From: Heterodera schachtii
Lineage: Eukaryota > Nematoda > Chromadorea > Rhabditida > Heteroderidae
DNA: 64,000 nucleotides
NCBI GenBank assembly: GCA_023374025.1
Contig: SIJG01000005.1
Span: forward strand, 3,711,542-3,775,541
Direction of reading: 5' to 3'
Shown piece after piece: positions 22,501 through 34,601 of the stretch (position 1 is its first letter; every line of letters begins with the position of its first letter). The position numbers were made by a program, and so were the translations under genes. The notes beneath the pieces are model-generated. The model ran no database searches, had not been told where the DNA came from, and worked only from the letters and a program-made list of their open reading frames with translations.

Positions 22501-22952
22501 TTTTCGCCTCCCATTTGGCCATTTTGCCAATTTCTTCCTCCGTTGCCATTTCCATTTCCAAATTGGCCATTTTGCCACCCAAATTGTCCGCTTTGGCCTT
22601 CAAAGTTGCCATTTCCGCTTCCATGTTGCCCATTTGTCCACCCAACCGGGCCATTTGCAGCTCCTTTTCCATTTTGCCAATTTCCATTTCCAAATTGGCC
22701 ATTTTGCCCTCGAATTTGGCCATTTCCTGCAACCTGTCGTCCATTTTGCCAACTTCCGCTTCCATGTTGGCCATTTTCTCCACCAGTTTTTCCAAGTTTG
22801 CCATTTCCATTTACAGTAACAGATTGACCAATTGCACCACCGTAACCATACCCACCGTCTTCACTGAATTGTCCATTAATTACTGTGCAGAAAAACATTG
22901 CCAAAACAACAGCAATCATAATGAAACGATGAATAAATGAAGGAGACAGCAT
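16581..22952 (-). pseudogene. Haem peroxidase-like gene A, fused to repeat domain, exon lost
   Basis: Exon 1 (22952-21513, 480 codons) encodes a signal peptide, the Gly/Asn/Gln domain with 16 units of 14 residues, and the start of the peroxidase. Further exons: 21276-21152, 20821-20778, 20729-20596, 20395-20304, 20039-19890, 19652-19496, 19135-19078, 18884-18678, 18470-18404, 18349-18223, 17843-17671, 17175-17058, 17002-16940, 16716-16581. Domains match animal haem peroxidase: [75 protein letters not shown]. The exon for the IFVREHNR segment, present in copies B and C, is absent between 19496 and 19135; without it phases clash (0 to 2), so full-length translation would shift frame. Two junctions (20596 and 18404) need GC donors. 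It could still make the repeat domain plus an N-terminal peroxidase half. Confidence 0.75.
21800..22480. repeat. 42-bp minisatellite in gene A
   Basis: Sixteen 42-bp units encode GNGGGQIGSQNG(Q/L)F, two of them with P instead of Q. Units 1-4 and 7-10 share the same variant order (QF, LF, P-QF, LF), indicating a segmental duplication of six units (252 bp). Confidence 0.8.
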
Positions 22953-24157
22953 TATTATTATTTGCTTAATTTAAAATTTTAATTAAAAAAAAATTTAGTT
23001 TTAAATATAAAAATATTTTAGTGATAATGAATTGAAATTATTACTGAAATAAAATAAATAAATAAAATTGAATTAAATTAAATAAAAAAATAAAGAATGT
23101 TAAAAGGTGAAATGTCCAATGAAATTATTTATTTATATAATAAATTTTCAGTGTTAAAATTTTAAATTTGTTCAATCGACGAACAAACAAAGAAAAAAGA
23201 ATTTATAAATTAGTAAGTAATTGGAAAAACGATGAAGAAAAGTAGAAGACATCATCATTATATTTGCTTAATTTAAATGTGAAATAAAAAACATCGTATT
23301 TAAAATAAAAAAATTAAATAAATTTATTAAATTACTTCCGCAACAATTTGACGAAATGGAAATATTCCAATTACTTAAGCACACTGCTGCTCTGATGCTG
23401 TGATCACAGGTTTCTTTCATTATTTCTTTTTGTTAATTAATTAGTATTTCCATTTAATTTATTATTATTATTATTATTCTCTCTGTCGCCTCCCAATTAA
23501 TTAATTGCTCAAATTTGTTATTTATTTATTTTTTATTTAAATTTGTCAACTAATTACTGCTGATTGCTCAAGCGCAAAATACACTAATTAGTTATTTTTT
23601 TTATGAGAATCGCAAACAATTAGGTCTGTCGAAGGAAATTATCAATTTTAATGACTAATTGCTGCTTTTCTTTGTTCAGTTAAAAATTCAGTCTCTGTAA
23701 CAAATTATACGTTCAAGAATTAGTTTTTGGTAGTTCGTCTACTTCCCATTAACCAATTGAGCTGAAAATATTACCAAGCGTACCTTACCCATTAATATTA
23801 AGCATCAAATAAAAATTGGAAAGTGTAAAAGAAAAAGAATTTTTATGAATTTTTTTTTCGCAAATTTCGCCAAATTTACTGTAATAAAATTATACGTTCA
23901 ATGCATTAAAGACATATAACTTTTTTATAGGGCAAGGAAAAATCTGAAAAAATTCATTCTGTTACAAATATAATAACACTTAAAAATTTAGCGGAAATTT
24001 GTTAAAGAGTAAAAAAAAATATTGTTTTTGTTTGATATTTGATCCCTGCTCATGTGCTCAAGTGATTTGAACGGCTTCCGGACAATTGGACAATGGACAA
24101 TCCGACAGTAAAATACACAAAAAGGTAAGAAAATGCCGTGGATGAAGTGAACCGATT
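22953..24157. other. Intergenic between peroxidase copies
   Basis: The first ~270 bases match the region upstream of the 15805 gene, so the two share promoter-proximal sequence. The stretch 23761-23830 is the empty-site counterpart of the U6 retroinsertion in the inverted copy near 55.7 kb. No gene seen. Confidence 0.5.
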
Positions 24158-27100
24158 CTATTCGCTCCATTTGCGCAGGTCCAACTGGGCCAATCTGGCA
24201 CATGGCACTGTGCCGATCGCTGATGGAAGCAGAAGTACGTCGAACGGCACTTTGCTGATGTGATCGCCGTTGTCACAAAGCAGACGTGCCAAACTGTGAG
24301 CCGGGAGATAATTATTGGATTAATTGTGTGTCCGACCCTTTTGAAGGGTGTTGAAAAATAGAGCCCACGGGGGGGGGTTCTAATTAAGTAAACAACACCT
24401 ACACGATATTCACATTTTCGCCACCTTGTCTTTTTCAGCTCGGCCAATTGTGCACTGGAAAAAATGCCGGGATTCTCGTAGTAAAACCTTGAAAAATGGC
24501 TCAATTTTTGTCAAATTTCCGGTTTTTTTTTCTTAATTTTCCACCTGTCCCCGTCCCGCGTGCGCTTGAACTGATCACCAATTATGCAGGCAAAAGTTGG
24601 GCCAACCAAAGCACCGATCAGCGGCTCTTCCACCAAACCACCGACGTACAAATCAATGTCATCTCAATTTGGGATGAAGTGATATCCTATTTTCGATTTT
24701 GGTTATATTATAATTCTGATTAGAATGAAATAATTAAATATTCGAATTGATCAGATAATGATCAATAAATTTTATTGAAGAAATTAATTAACTTTGAGTT
24801 GCTTAAACCGAAAAACTAGCAGATCAATTGGAACAAAAAAAGAATCTTAAAAAATAAAATTTTCATATTTAAAAAATGTTGAGATTTTTTCGACCAAAAA
24901 ACTAATTTATATAAATTTTCAAAATAAAATTAGACGCTTAACAACTGTTAAAAATAGAGCCAGAAAAAAAAAATTTATAAACAATTTATTTTTATTCCTA
25001 TTTTTTCCATTTTAGATTCTATTTTAGTCTTTTTTAATGGCAATATTCGGTCCGAAGTCCTAAAAATAGTTAAATTACTAATTTCAGTTATTTATCTTTA
25101 ATCAGAAATGGCAGTTTGATCACTCTCAATGAGTAATTTTCTCACCCGGTGATTCGTACAGTGACGACAGCGCCCCACGGATTGCCGGGTCTCTGATCTG
25201 ATCAGCGAGTTGGTCAAATGTGCTGAAGGCATTCAGTCCGCAAGCGCGTCTCATTTTGTTGTAACTCGGAAGGCCGTGGTCTCTTCCGCGCGCAATGTTT
25301 AGCGTGCCAAGATCAGTGCTTGAAATTGCGGCAAAAAAAAATTTTTTCGATTATTTTTTATTGTTTTAGCCAAAAGTATACAATTAATAATAAAATCAGC
25401 AAGAAAATATCGAAAAATCTTAAATTTGAAATATTTTGGACCATTTTCGATCATTTATCCAATTTTTGATGTACATACTTTGCCACATTGGTTGTTTTGG
25501 CCAAATGTGGTCAATTTTCATAATTTTATTGTCATTCATCACATGCTCTTTTGTCGAGCATTTGTCCAGCTTATCTTTTCACAACTTTTTGATCATTTGT
25601 CCCTCCGGTCGATTTTTTGTTCCATTTTTGGTGATTTTAAACCCATTTCGCTCCGATCCTTTATCCTCCCATTTCGCTCCGATCCTTTATCCCATTCGTT
25701 TTTTATTTGTCCAACTTTCGGTGATTTATCCCATTTGCCACCCATTCATTGCCCATTTGTATTTTTTCGATCCTTTTTCCCATGTTTTACATACGCTGAG
25801 AACAGATAGTCCGTCACCGCAGCAGTCATTTGTTGTGGTCGCTTAATTGGCGTGTTCCACAAGCCGCGCAGCACCGGGTCAATGCCGCCCTCAGACAACA
25901 ATTTTTGCGATTTGAAAGTGCCTTTAAGTGCAATAATTTTTTGTTGGCATTTTTTTGAAATGCCAAATTGCCTTCATTTAATGGGAATGGTCCCGCCGCA
26001 ATTGACTGGCCATTCTCCATGAGTCGGGAATATTGTTCCTGAAAAATGTCAATGATCGGCCTTCACTCTTTGACTGACAATTAATCATTATATTTTCTCA
26101 TCCGTTAATTAGCTTTTAAAACTCATTTTACGAATGGCTAATTTTCGCCTGGCCATAGACAAATAAAATTAATCGCCCGATCATACTGTAAATCCGTCAA
26201 AACTGACTACGATCGTTCCGTGACCAAAACGGAACGCGGCGGCGGTGAACTCATTGGCCACGGTGGGGTCAACATTTTGGTCATATCCGTTGTAGGGCCC
26301 AATCAGACGTTCAGCGGATGGGCCAAGCATCAACGGAACGAATTCACTGTAGAGGACGGCTTGAATTTCGGCACCAACAATTTTGCGGGTCTCCTACGAT
26401 TTTTTTTATATGCCGTCAAAAAACTCTAATTAAAAAGTAATTAATTATATCAAATACCTAATTGGCAAAAATGAATTACCGTATTATTGAAATAAAGCCC
26501 CCGGGGGGGTCTGTTTTTCAACCCACCTCAAAAAGAGGGGGGGGGGCTTTATTCGGGGCTCTAATTCGTAAATACAGTAATAGAATAAAAACTTATTAAA
26601 ATTAAATTTTAACAATGCTAAAATGGAGGCGGGCAAAAATTTTGGTCTTGGGAAATTTGGGTCTCAAAATCTTTCACATTTCACTAATTGATATATATAA
26701 TGATTGGCTAACTGTTAACTGATTTTCTTATCAGACCTATACCCAAAACACGGTTCAAGATCAGCATGAAGGATAAAGATCGGTCATTAGCTTAACACCA
26801 AAAAATGTTTGGCACCATTTTTGCCGTTTTTAAAATTTTTGCTCACTTGAAAAAGTCGGTCACCACTCCATGCCCGGTTCAACGATTGCAATTCTCGGGC
26901 AATTCTGCCAAATGTATTTAAAAATGGCATGCAATTTTGGGAAAAGAAAATGGCACCTGTTGTGCTCCCGGACAAAAATTGTGTACAGCGAAGAAAGACC
27001 AATGAACTGTGAAATTAAAGAAAATGTACAATTTGTCATAAAATTAGTCATTTGTCGTTTAGTCCAATCATAATTAATTGTCATTTGTCATCTATCAATT

Positions 27101-29836
27101 ATTTTAATTGGCCTCATATGTAGACTTTATCTTCATTTAATATTTTTTGGATGAGTTGAAGTGATTTTTTTAATGAGTATTTGCAGTTTTTGTGACCTTT
27201 TTAATTTGGAGGAGATTTTTGCCACTTTAAAATTAATGTGTTTTTTGCCAAAATCTGCTAACAACCGCATAAAAATTTCAAAAAATCCCGGAAATACCGC
27301 CAGATTTCCAATTTGTTAGATTCAAAAATAGTAAAATTTCGTTACCATGTTCACACGGGTGTCCCCCGTGACAAAAGTTGCTGCTGCGCAAGTGCCGCGG
27401 TTGGTAGCGGCACCGCAACTGCTGGGATCAAACGGCAGAAACATCATTCGGTTGAAGCTGGACATCTTCAGGAACCCGGTACGACCGTCACGGACCTTCA
27501 GCCTAAAGCAGTTGCTGATCACTCTGATCAGTCAGCTGATCAGTGGCAGTAGTTGGAAAGATCGTCTTGCAACCAAAATCCAGCTCTGATCACGGGTGAT
27601 CCAGCCAAATATATCAAAAGCAGTTTTTTAGAATGCTAATCATTTTAGTCACTGGAAAGGGCTAAAACTTTCTGATCATCGCCGAATTGTTGTGATCAGA
27701 GCAATTCAGCTGATTTGTTTCGCTCAATAATTAAATTTCAAACGTACAAATCCTTGGCATTTGATCCGTAAATTGTTGATCCGTCCACAAAGGCAGTGTT
27801 CTCGTTGAGCTGCTCGCGTGGCTTTCCCTGCTGTTGATCGCCCGTGCCACAAACGGAGGCCGACCGGGACACCTTCAGACAGCCCTTCTGGCGAAATCTT
27901 TTTAAAATATTCAAATCAGTGTACAAGAAAATTTGGCTGCATTTCTTTTTATAAGTACAAATTAACTAATGGGGATGGTGCCGTACTCGGGTCTGAAATC
28001 CTCTGATTTTTTAGAATCCCCAGAACTTAATACTCTCCTAAAAAAATCCCACCGAAAATTTTACGGAAATGGAATCGGCTACTGATCGTAAGCATTATTA
28101 AACTCTTATTTTGTTAGAATAAATTTTTTAAAAGATTTTTGATCAGCAATATGATATTGAAAACATTGGGTTGTTGTCCTGCTCCGAAATTGGCACTGGC
28201 ATACATTTGCCGACCAACGGGGCACAGGATGAGCATGGGTCAACGGGTTGATGGGCCTAAATTGGATGGCTAATTAAGCATTTATTTAAAAAGAAATAAA
28301 GCCGAATGGATGTGTCTGGCTTTAATTTAAGTTCGTCTCATCGGACGGACAGATACCCTAGAATGATTTTGATCGGGAAGGGATTGTTTTAAACGAATCA
28401 ACCGATCGGGCAAATGCCGTTTAAAATGTGGCATTTAAACTGATCAAAATACATGCCGTTTTTGCCATTTCTTGTGCCATGAACTGTCCCAACTGCATAA
28501 ACATGGAGTTGATCTGATCATGGATGAATGGTGAGCCTTTGGCCAACACAAGACGAGAAGCCTCGCGTGCCATTGGTCTTCGGCCCGAACCTGACAGGTC
28601 AAATTTGGGAGATTGATCGTGTTATATGTATTTATTACCAGCCGGCTCTGAGAATCCGTCCGAATAATCGGCTGGCAAATATCTAATCAAATTTAATATA
28701 ATTAGTATTTTTGGCAATGATTGAATAATTTATCTAACGCTTTTTTCTTTTCACACTTCTCAGTGATTATGTCTCGTATTTCGGTATTTTTGTGCTCCTA
28801 ATGCCAAGTATTATTAAGCACAAAAGAAGTCACCGCCAATCCCGAATGCCAATTCTCAACACTGGGGTTGGCATGCTGCTCCCGAATTGTTTAAAGCATC
28901 GGAATGTCGGTTTTTCCTATTCCGACATCCCTGGCTCGTAGTTCTTAATATTAGCTCTTCAAACTGAGGAAAGTGATGAACAATTGGTGCCAAAGCTTTC
29001 AAATATCCACCTCATATATGCCCGGAAAGAAGCGCCGAGCGTCGGTCGTGCCAAATTATTGCACACTCCGTCAATGGACCGGTACGCCAAATGGTAGCAC
29101 AACGCTTGGGAACAAACAGCACTGTCCGCACTTAGCTGAACCGAGTTGGGGGATAACCTGGATTATCGGCTTAATTTAAAGTCGAAATTTCCCGGACTCG
29201 AGAACAGAGCCGAAAATTGGTCAAGAAATTCGAGTTGAGAATTGACCCCGGGACCGAGACCGAGAATGATTGGGAGAGTCAAGACCGAGGCCAAAAATTC
29301 AAGAAATTTCTTGGCACAAAAACCGAGAGACCCGAGAGCTTTTTTAATTGTTATTACGATATATATAACTACCTGAGGAAAGCATCCGGACTTGTTCGTC
29401 CTGGCAAAGTCCGCTGCGTACAGTGTATAACGCTGTGAATTGTCCTCGATCGGATTGATCAGTCTGCCTTTGATCAGCTGTTCGATCGCTGATGACGGGT
29501 TCTTTAGAATCTGATCACAAGAATTTGATGCTGCTTGACGATGATTTGCGCCTCCTCCTTGGCTCGTCAAAGTGTTAACTTCCGATCGACCACTTTGTGC
29601 CCTGTTTTGGCCATTTTGCCAATTTCCGCCTCGGAATTGGCCATGTTGGCCTCCCAAACGTTGAGTTTGCCAATTTCCTTCTCCAAATTGACCATTTATA
29701 GCTTAATTTTTTTTTTTAATTGGATTTTTGACGGTCAATGACCAGAACTTTCACCGTAACCGCCACCATTGAACTCTTGTCCATAGATTACTGTATTTAT
29801 TAGGAAGAAATAATGTACGGGGCGAAGAAATAGCAT
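24158..29836 (-). CDS. Secreted haem peroxidase-like protein, copy B (intact)
   Basis: Seventeen exons, all phase-consistent, 707 residues: 29836-29743, 29701-29373, 29135-29011, 28682-28639, 28590-28457, 28256-28165, 27897-27748, 27502-27346, 27006-26957, 26904-26847, 26393-26187, 26038-25972, 25921-25795, 25318-25146, 24662-24545, 24487-24425, 24293-24158. The N-terminus ([20 protein letters not shown]) is a likely signal peptide; a short Gly/Asn/Gln stretch follows, without the minisatellite. The peroxidase fold is complete: [33 protein letters not shown] with the proximal haem ligand His469, [25 protein letters not shown]. The distal pocket is altered: the usual QFxDHD reads QFMAQE (Ala236, Gln237), and the haem-linked Glu after Arg372 is Met. 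Peroxidase activity is therefore doubtful. Introns after 28457 and 25972 are GC-AG. Confidence 0.8.
26478..26580. repeat. C/G-run hairpin element in intron of copy B
   Basis: Between ACCGTATTATTG and TAAATACAGTAATA lie runs of C and G (GCCCCCGGGGGGG, GAGGGGGGGGGGCTTT) that can fold into a hairpin. A counterpart lies in the corresponding intron of copy C (54278-54372), and related C-run sequences occur at 24330-24400 and 35417-35485. Confidence 0.5.
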
Positions 29837-30905
29837 ATTCTTTTTATTTTATTTTCTAAAAATTTTAACGAAAAATCCAAATTGATTTAAATTTAAATTT
29901 TATTTTTTGAAATGAATTGAAGATGACCTTAATTTGTTTATGTATGTATTTTTTAAACATTTTTTGGCAATAAAAAAAATATTTTTCAGTTAATTTATGT
30001 GTCAACAAATTTATTGACAATTAGGGAAGGGTCCGTCTCAATTTGACGAATTACCCAAAACAAAATGAAAAGAATGCGCACAGACAAAAAAAAATTAATT
30101 AATTAAATAGGTGAAAATGGGACCAAAAAAAAATCATTAGTGGTTTAAATTGTGAAACTTTTTCAGAAGAAACACAATTAATTCGGTTGCCTTAAATGTA
30201 TTCTTAATTGACCTGAAAATGTCAAACTGTTTTTTATTAAGTTTCAAAGAAGTGTAATCAAAAAGTCAATTTTTGAATCTTTTATTAAAACTTTTTTTAG
30301 GATTTCATAAATTTCTTATTGAAAAACAGGATAATCGAGAACATTGATTAAGTCGGTCGAATGAAACGATCAATAAAAATGATTAATTTAGTGTTTTTCT
30401 TTGTTTTAAAAAAACGGAGACTAACTAATACAACTGTGAGTGATACAATAAATTTATAATTTTTTCACACACATAATATGCAATGAAGTTTTGGATGGAA
30501 ATGTTCCTTTTTTTGACTGTCCTCAATTTGGCATCAAATTGGCACTGAATTCTCCATCTTAAGATACGCGCTGGTGTACCATTTCTATGGCATAACTGAA
30601 TTGACAATTTGGAGAACAATTTGCAATTCGCAAAGGCAATGGAATGCCGAAACCATTTTTCGAGCGCAACTCTTAGGGATTCATACTTAAAAAAAATGTT
30701 TTATTGTGTACAGATTTTTTTAAAATTTTTGCATAGGCTATTTTGAATCTTTTCTGCTAAATTTTATTTTTTTAATTTATTTTTTAACTAAAGACCGTCT
30801 CCTGCATTTTAAGTGCATTTTTTAATTAGAGATTTTTTGGCTGGCTTTTCACTCTAGTTACTTTTTGTCAAAATACTATAATAATGTTTGTTTTGTGTGT
30901 TGCAG
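29837..30905. other. Intergenic, no gene seen
   Basis: AT-rich sequence upstream of copy B. Its proximal part recurs at 50099-50380 beside the truncated N-terminal copy. No exon is supported, including any upstream exon for the orphan exon at 30906. Confidence 0.5.
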
Positions 30906-31036
30906 ATGAACCGTTGACGTCCACCCTGCTGGAGGGCATCGTTATTCTTCGCGAATTGGCCAAAAATTGGCTGCGGCGGCGCCACCAGCGTTGGTCCACC
31001 AACCGACTAACCGATCGCAGCAAACGCACAAATTAA
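30906..31036 (+). pseudogene. Orphan terminal exon, Rpn1 C-terminus-like
   Basis: A strong acceptor (TGTGTTGCAG) precedes a GC-rich 131-base exon, phase 1, ending TAA and encoding (D)EPLTSTLLEGIVILREL... followed by a basic tail. The motif EPLTSTLLEGIVILRE resembles the last residues of proteasome subunit Rpn1/PSMD2, where LEGxVILR is conserved. Other Rpn1-like exons lie at 36.8-42.0 kb on the opposite strand and stop just short of this region of the protein. I found no upstream partner exon here. Confidence 0.45.
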
Positions 31037-31389
31037 ATTAAAAATTGTTTTCTTTGTCCTCATCGCGTGTTTTTTGTTTGTTTTTAAGTTATGTGCTTTA
31101 TCAAAATGCAGACATATGGATGGGCGGGGCGAGTGAGTAATTGATGTCTAATTAATATTGCTATTCGAGATTCTCGGGGTCAAGTCTCGTTCTCGGAAAT
31201 TTTTCGGTCTCAAACAGCGCTACTAATTAACCGTAGGTTTGGGTAAAACTGCAAAATTGCGCTCGCGCCAATTAAAAAAATGCGAATAAGGCAATACGAA
31301 ATGCACTACTGAATTATGCATTTTATTTTTAATAACGCTCATAAATAAATTTTTGGCATTATGCTTCATCCATTACATTAGCATAAAAT

Positions 31390-32115
31390 AGCGGTAGGGG
31401 TCAACTGCGTCTGAGAGACAACTTTAAGAAGCCATTACTTTTTTCTTTGTTGTTCAAATCAAACAAAATTGGTATCATTTCAAAAGTTCTATATGTTTAG
31501 AAGATAAAAGCAATTAAGAAACATAAAAAAAGTTAATAATTGAAAACTGTTGAAAAGCCAGAATTTTAGTATATTTTTATAGTGGCTCTTTCCCAGTTTA
31601 CGCGTCCTATCAGTGACCATCCTCACTTTCTTTGGTCATAACTTTTTTCTTAATTGATCAATCCAAACATTCTTGGTATCAATCGAACCATTAAAGTTTA
31701 AGGAAATTTAGAAATACAAGAAAAGAGCAAATATTTGCATGAACAAAAAAATTGCAAAGAGAAAACCCCAAATCAATCATTTTTCATGTTTGTCTGTTGT
31801 CTTTATCCCAGAATTTTGATATACAAAAACTTCTGTAGTCTTCAACTTTCGATTGGTACCCAAGAATGTTTGAATTGACCAAGTAAGAAGAAAGTTCTGA
31901 CCTAAGAAAGTGAGGATGTTCACTGGTTGGACTCGTGGAACATAGATTGGACGCGTAAACTGGAATAGAGCCGTTTTAGTCCCTTACGAATCATTGTGAA
32001 TTTTGGTTAGCTGATAGAGCTTGATAAGAGCTTTTGAATGATAACAAGTTTATTTTATTAGACCAACAAAGAAAAAAGTTATGACTTCTTAAAGTTGTCT
32101 CAGACTCAGTTGGCC
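31390..32115. repeat. Nested palindromic foldback repeats 2 and 3
   Basis: Outer arms (about 31396-31490 and 32030-32110) share GAGACAACTTTAAGAAG and its complement plus ACTTTTTTCTTTGTTG. Inside them a second palindrome (about 31570-31985) has arms with ACGCGTCC, CCTCACTTTCTT and AACATTCTTGGTATCAATCGA with complements. No coding sequence is present. Confidence 0.65.
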
Positions 32116-32411
32116 GGTCCCGAAAAATAAAGCGTAATTAAAGCTTTTTAAAAAAGGTCGTTAAAACATGAAAGCATCTTTTGCTTTTTGCATCTAAACA
32201 CCGTTATAAATTCATAAAGGACTTCTTCACGTTCAACATTTACATATAACAATACTTTTCCGTGTCGTTTTGTCGTTCACAACAATTTACCTCATAAGAA
32301 ATAGAACGCCAAAAACTGAGTATATAAGCAAGCAACTTTTCTCCTATTTTCATTTTCCTCCTGCCATTTCATCTCTTTTTCCCCTGCGTTTTTAACTTCC
32401 GTACCATGCTT

Positions 32412-32557
32412 CAGATGCACACTTAATTTGTATTATATGTTTTAGTTTTTGTAAACATTAACGATAATACGCAATTATTTTGGCTGTATCCGAAATTCTA
32501 AAACGTAAAACGTGAATCTAAAGCAGAGTTTTTGCCTTACAATTAAGTGTGCATCTG
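32412..32557. repeat. Short inverted-repeat element
   Basis: 17-bp perfect inverted ends CAGATGCACACTTAATT...AATTAAGTGTGCATCTG bound a 146-bp non-coding interior. No clear target duplication, so MITE status is only probable. Confidence 0.5.
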
Positions 32558-32734
32558 TTATGTCCATTTTCGTTAACTCATTTCATTGCTCCGATTCCAT
32601 TAACTTTAATTCATTTTAATTAAACTTTTCAAAAATATAGATAAAATTTATCATTGTTGAACATCGGCCATCGGCTACCCCACCCCCAGTCCGTGGTGAC
32701 TCATCGATGGATCGACCGACGTCCGGCCCGCCCT

Positions 32735-32935
32735 TTTCAACATTTGCCATAACCTTTTTCTTACTTGTTAATGCCACATTCCTGGTATCAAATGAAAGCC
32801 TGATTAACAATACAAGAAAAGAACAAAACTGACATTAAAAGAAAAAAACTTCAAGCTTTCAGTTGGTACCAAGAATGTAGTCATTAACAAAGTAAGAAAA
32901 AAGTTATGACCAAAGAAACTGAAGATGTGATCACT
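32735..32935. repeat. Palindromic foldback repeat 4
   Basis: Arms CATAACCTTTTTCTTACTTG...CATTCCTGGTATCAAATGAAAGC and the complementary GCTTTCAGTTGGTACCAAGAATG...AAAAAAGTTATG surround a short loop. Confidence 0.6.
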
Positions 32936-34601
32936 CCTATTTTACCTGTTTTCAATCTTTCGTCATCATTTTTACTTCATTCTGATGGACCCCAAATTTT
33001 TTTCGCCACAAAAACGGCGATATGTCAGAAAAAGTGATCTGTGTTTGGAAAAGGTGTCCAGGGTTTTAGAGTTTTGGACATGGTCAACCCTGTTTTATGC
33101 ATTAACTAAATTAATCTTAATGCATTTTTCTGGAACTGACAAAAACCCGATTCTGAAAATCCTCTACTTTTTTCGGACTCTAAATTCTGAGCAAAACATC
33201 CTCGCTTTAACACATTGGAACAAATTTTTTTTTTCGATTACTGACGGGGCTCAACATTTGCGGTCCCACTTTTGTGTCCCCGATATTTGCGCCTATGTCA
33301 AAAATCGGATTCTAAGTTGAATTTTTTCAAGCTCTGATAGACTAAACAGCATTAAAATCAAGAAGACACTTTCTATTTTATTAGGAGCATAAATTCTGCT
33401 GTTTGAATAATTTATGATTTTTTCAAAAATTTACTGACTGTCAAATTATCAGGCACAATCACTTTCTACCACTTATATATATGCCGTTTAGGCTATCAGT
33501 GCTTGAAAAAACAATTTTGAACCGATTTTTGACAAAGGCGCAAATGACATGTAAATGACTGACCCTGCAAAATCCGGAGAATGATGACCTCAAATACGAT
33601 ATGCTTTTTCAATTTGTTTTTCCCGTTTGTATTTATTTTTTGCATGAATAAATTTTTTTTTTCTTTATTTTGACAATTTATATCAATTAAGAATATTTGA
33701 GTGGGCTGGGACCCCAATCTCTAATCCTGAATTTTGGCCTGGGACATTGGGAAAAGTTTGTTGAAAATTGAGAAAAAATTGATGAAAATTAATTTTTGAG
33801 AGTTTTTTAACGGTGTGAGGATTTTCAGTTTTCTCACTATTTTTTCATTGATTTTGGTTCGATAGAAATGCACCAAAAACATTTTCGATCGGAAATTCTT
33901 TTTTCTTTTCCAAAAAAACAAAAATGAAAAATATTTTTTAAAAAATCGAATTTTCACTAAAAGAAAAATTTTCTGTTTTTCGATCAGAATTTCCAGAATT
34001 TTTAAAAGTTGACACAAAATTTGCAACTTTTGATGGAAACTATTAAAAGCTTGGGCAAATTTTCGAAAATTATCACCGGCGATGGAAACCCTCCCCTTGT
34101 ACCGAAAAGGCTTTCGATAAAAGCGTGCCGTAAAAACGATTCTGGAAAAAAAACATCGAATTTCATCGCTGGACTCCATTCACAAATTTGACCGCTGGCC
34201 CGACCTTCCATCAATAATGGGACGCGAAAAACATGATTTGCATTTTGACCAAATAAATTGAAAAAAAATCATTTTGAACTGCAGAATTGATTACAGTACA
34301 TGAAAAATACTGTAAAATTTCACTTGGCAACATAAAATAATTATTTGAAAAGGCATATGGCGGCATTTCGTCACTCCCACTCATCCAATCGCCTTCACCA
34401 CACCACTCTCCTAAATGCCGGTGTTCAACATCTGATCAGAAAACTAAAATGAAAAATAAATTAAACAATTTAATTGCCTAAAGGAAAATTTGAAACAGGC
34501 ACAAAACTACAGTAATCGCTTAAAAACGGAATCGGAGCAATAGCACGCATTAATTATTAGCTAATTGTCTATTAACGCTTCTTTTTTTTGCCTACAGCAA
34601 A
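32936..34601. other. No gene seen; dispersed repeat
   Basis: ORFs at 32985-33320 and 33721-34179 lack any recognisable domain, splice partner or codon bias. The segment about 33285-33525 resembles 39010-39165 (GGCACAATCACTTTCTACC/GGACACAATCACTTTCTATC and neighbours), so it is an old dispersed repeat. The last bases (TTGCCTACAG before CAAAATG) form a splice acceptor just ahead of the Fic gene, compatible with trans-splicing. Confidence 0.4.

Noticed and set aside
21712..22827. Long plus-strand ORF (371 codons, Pro/Phe/Trp-rich) opposite gene A
   Set aside because: A shadow: 42-bp units divisible by three stay open in several frames. The minus frame has the signal peptide and joins the peroxidase exons.
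32985..33320. 111-codon ORF
   Set aside because: No domain, no bias, and its end overlaps a dispersed repeat also found near 39.0 kb.
33721..34179. 152-codon minus ORF
   Set aside because: Composition is Phe/Lys/Ile-rich as expected from AT-rich DNA, with no recognised domain.
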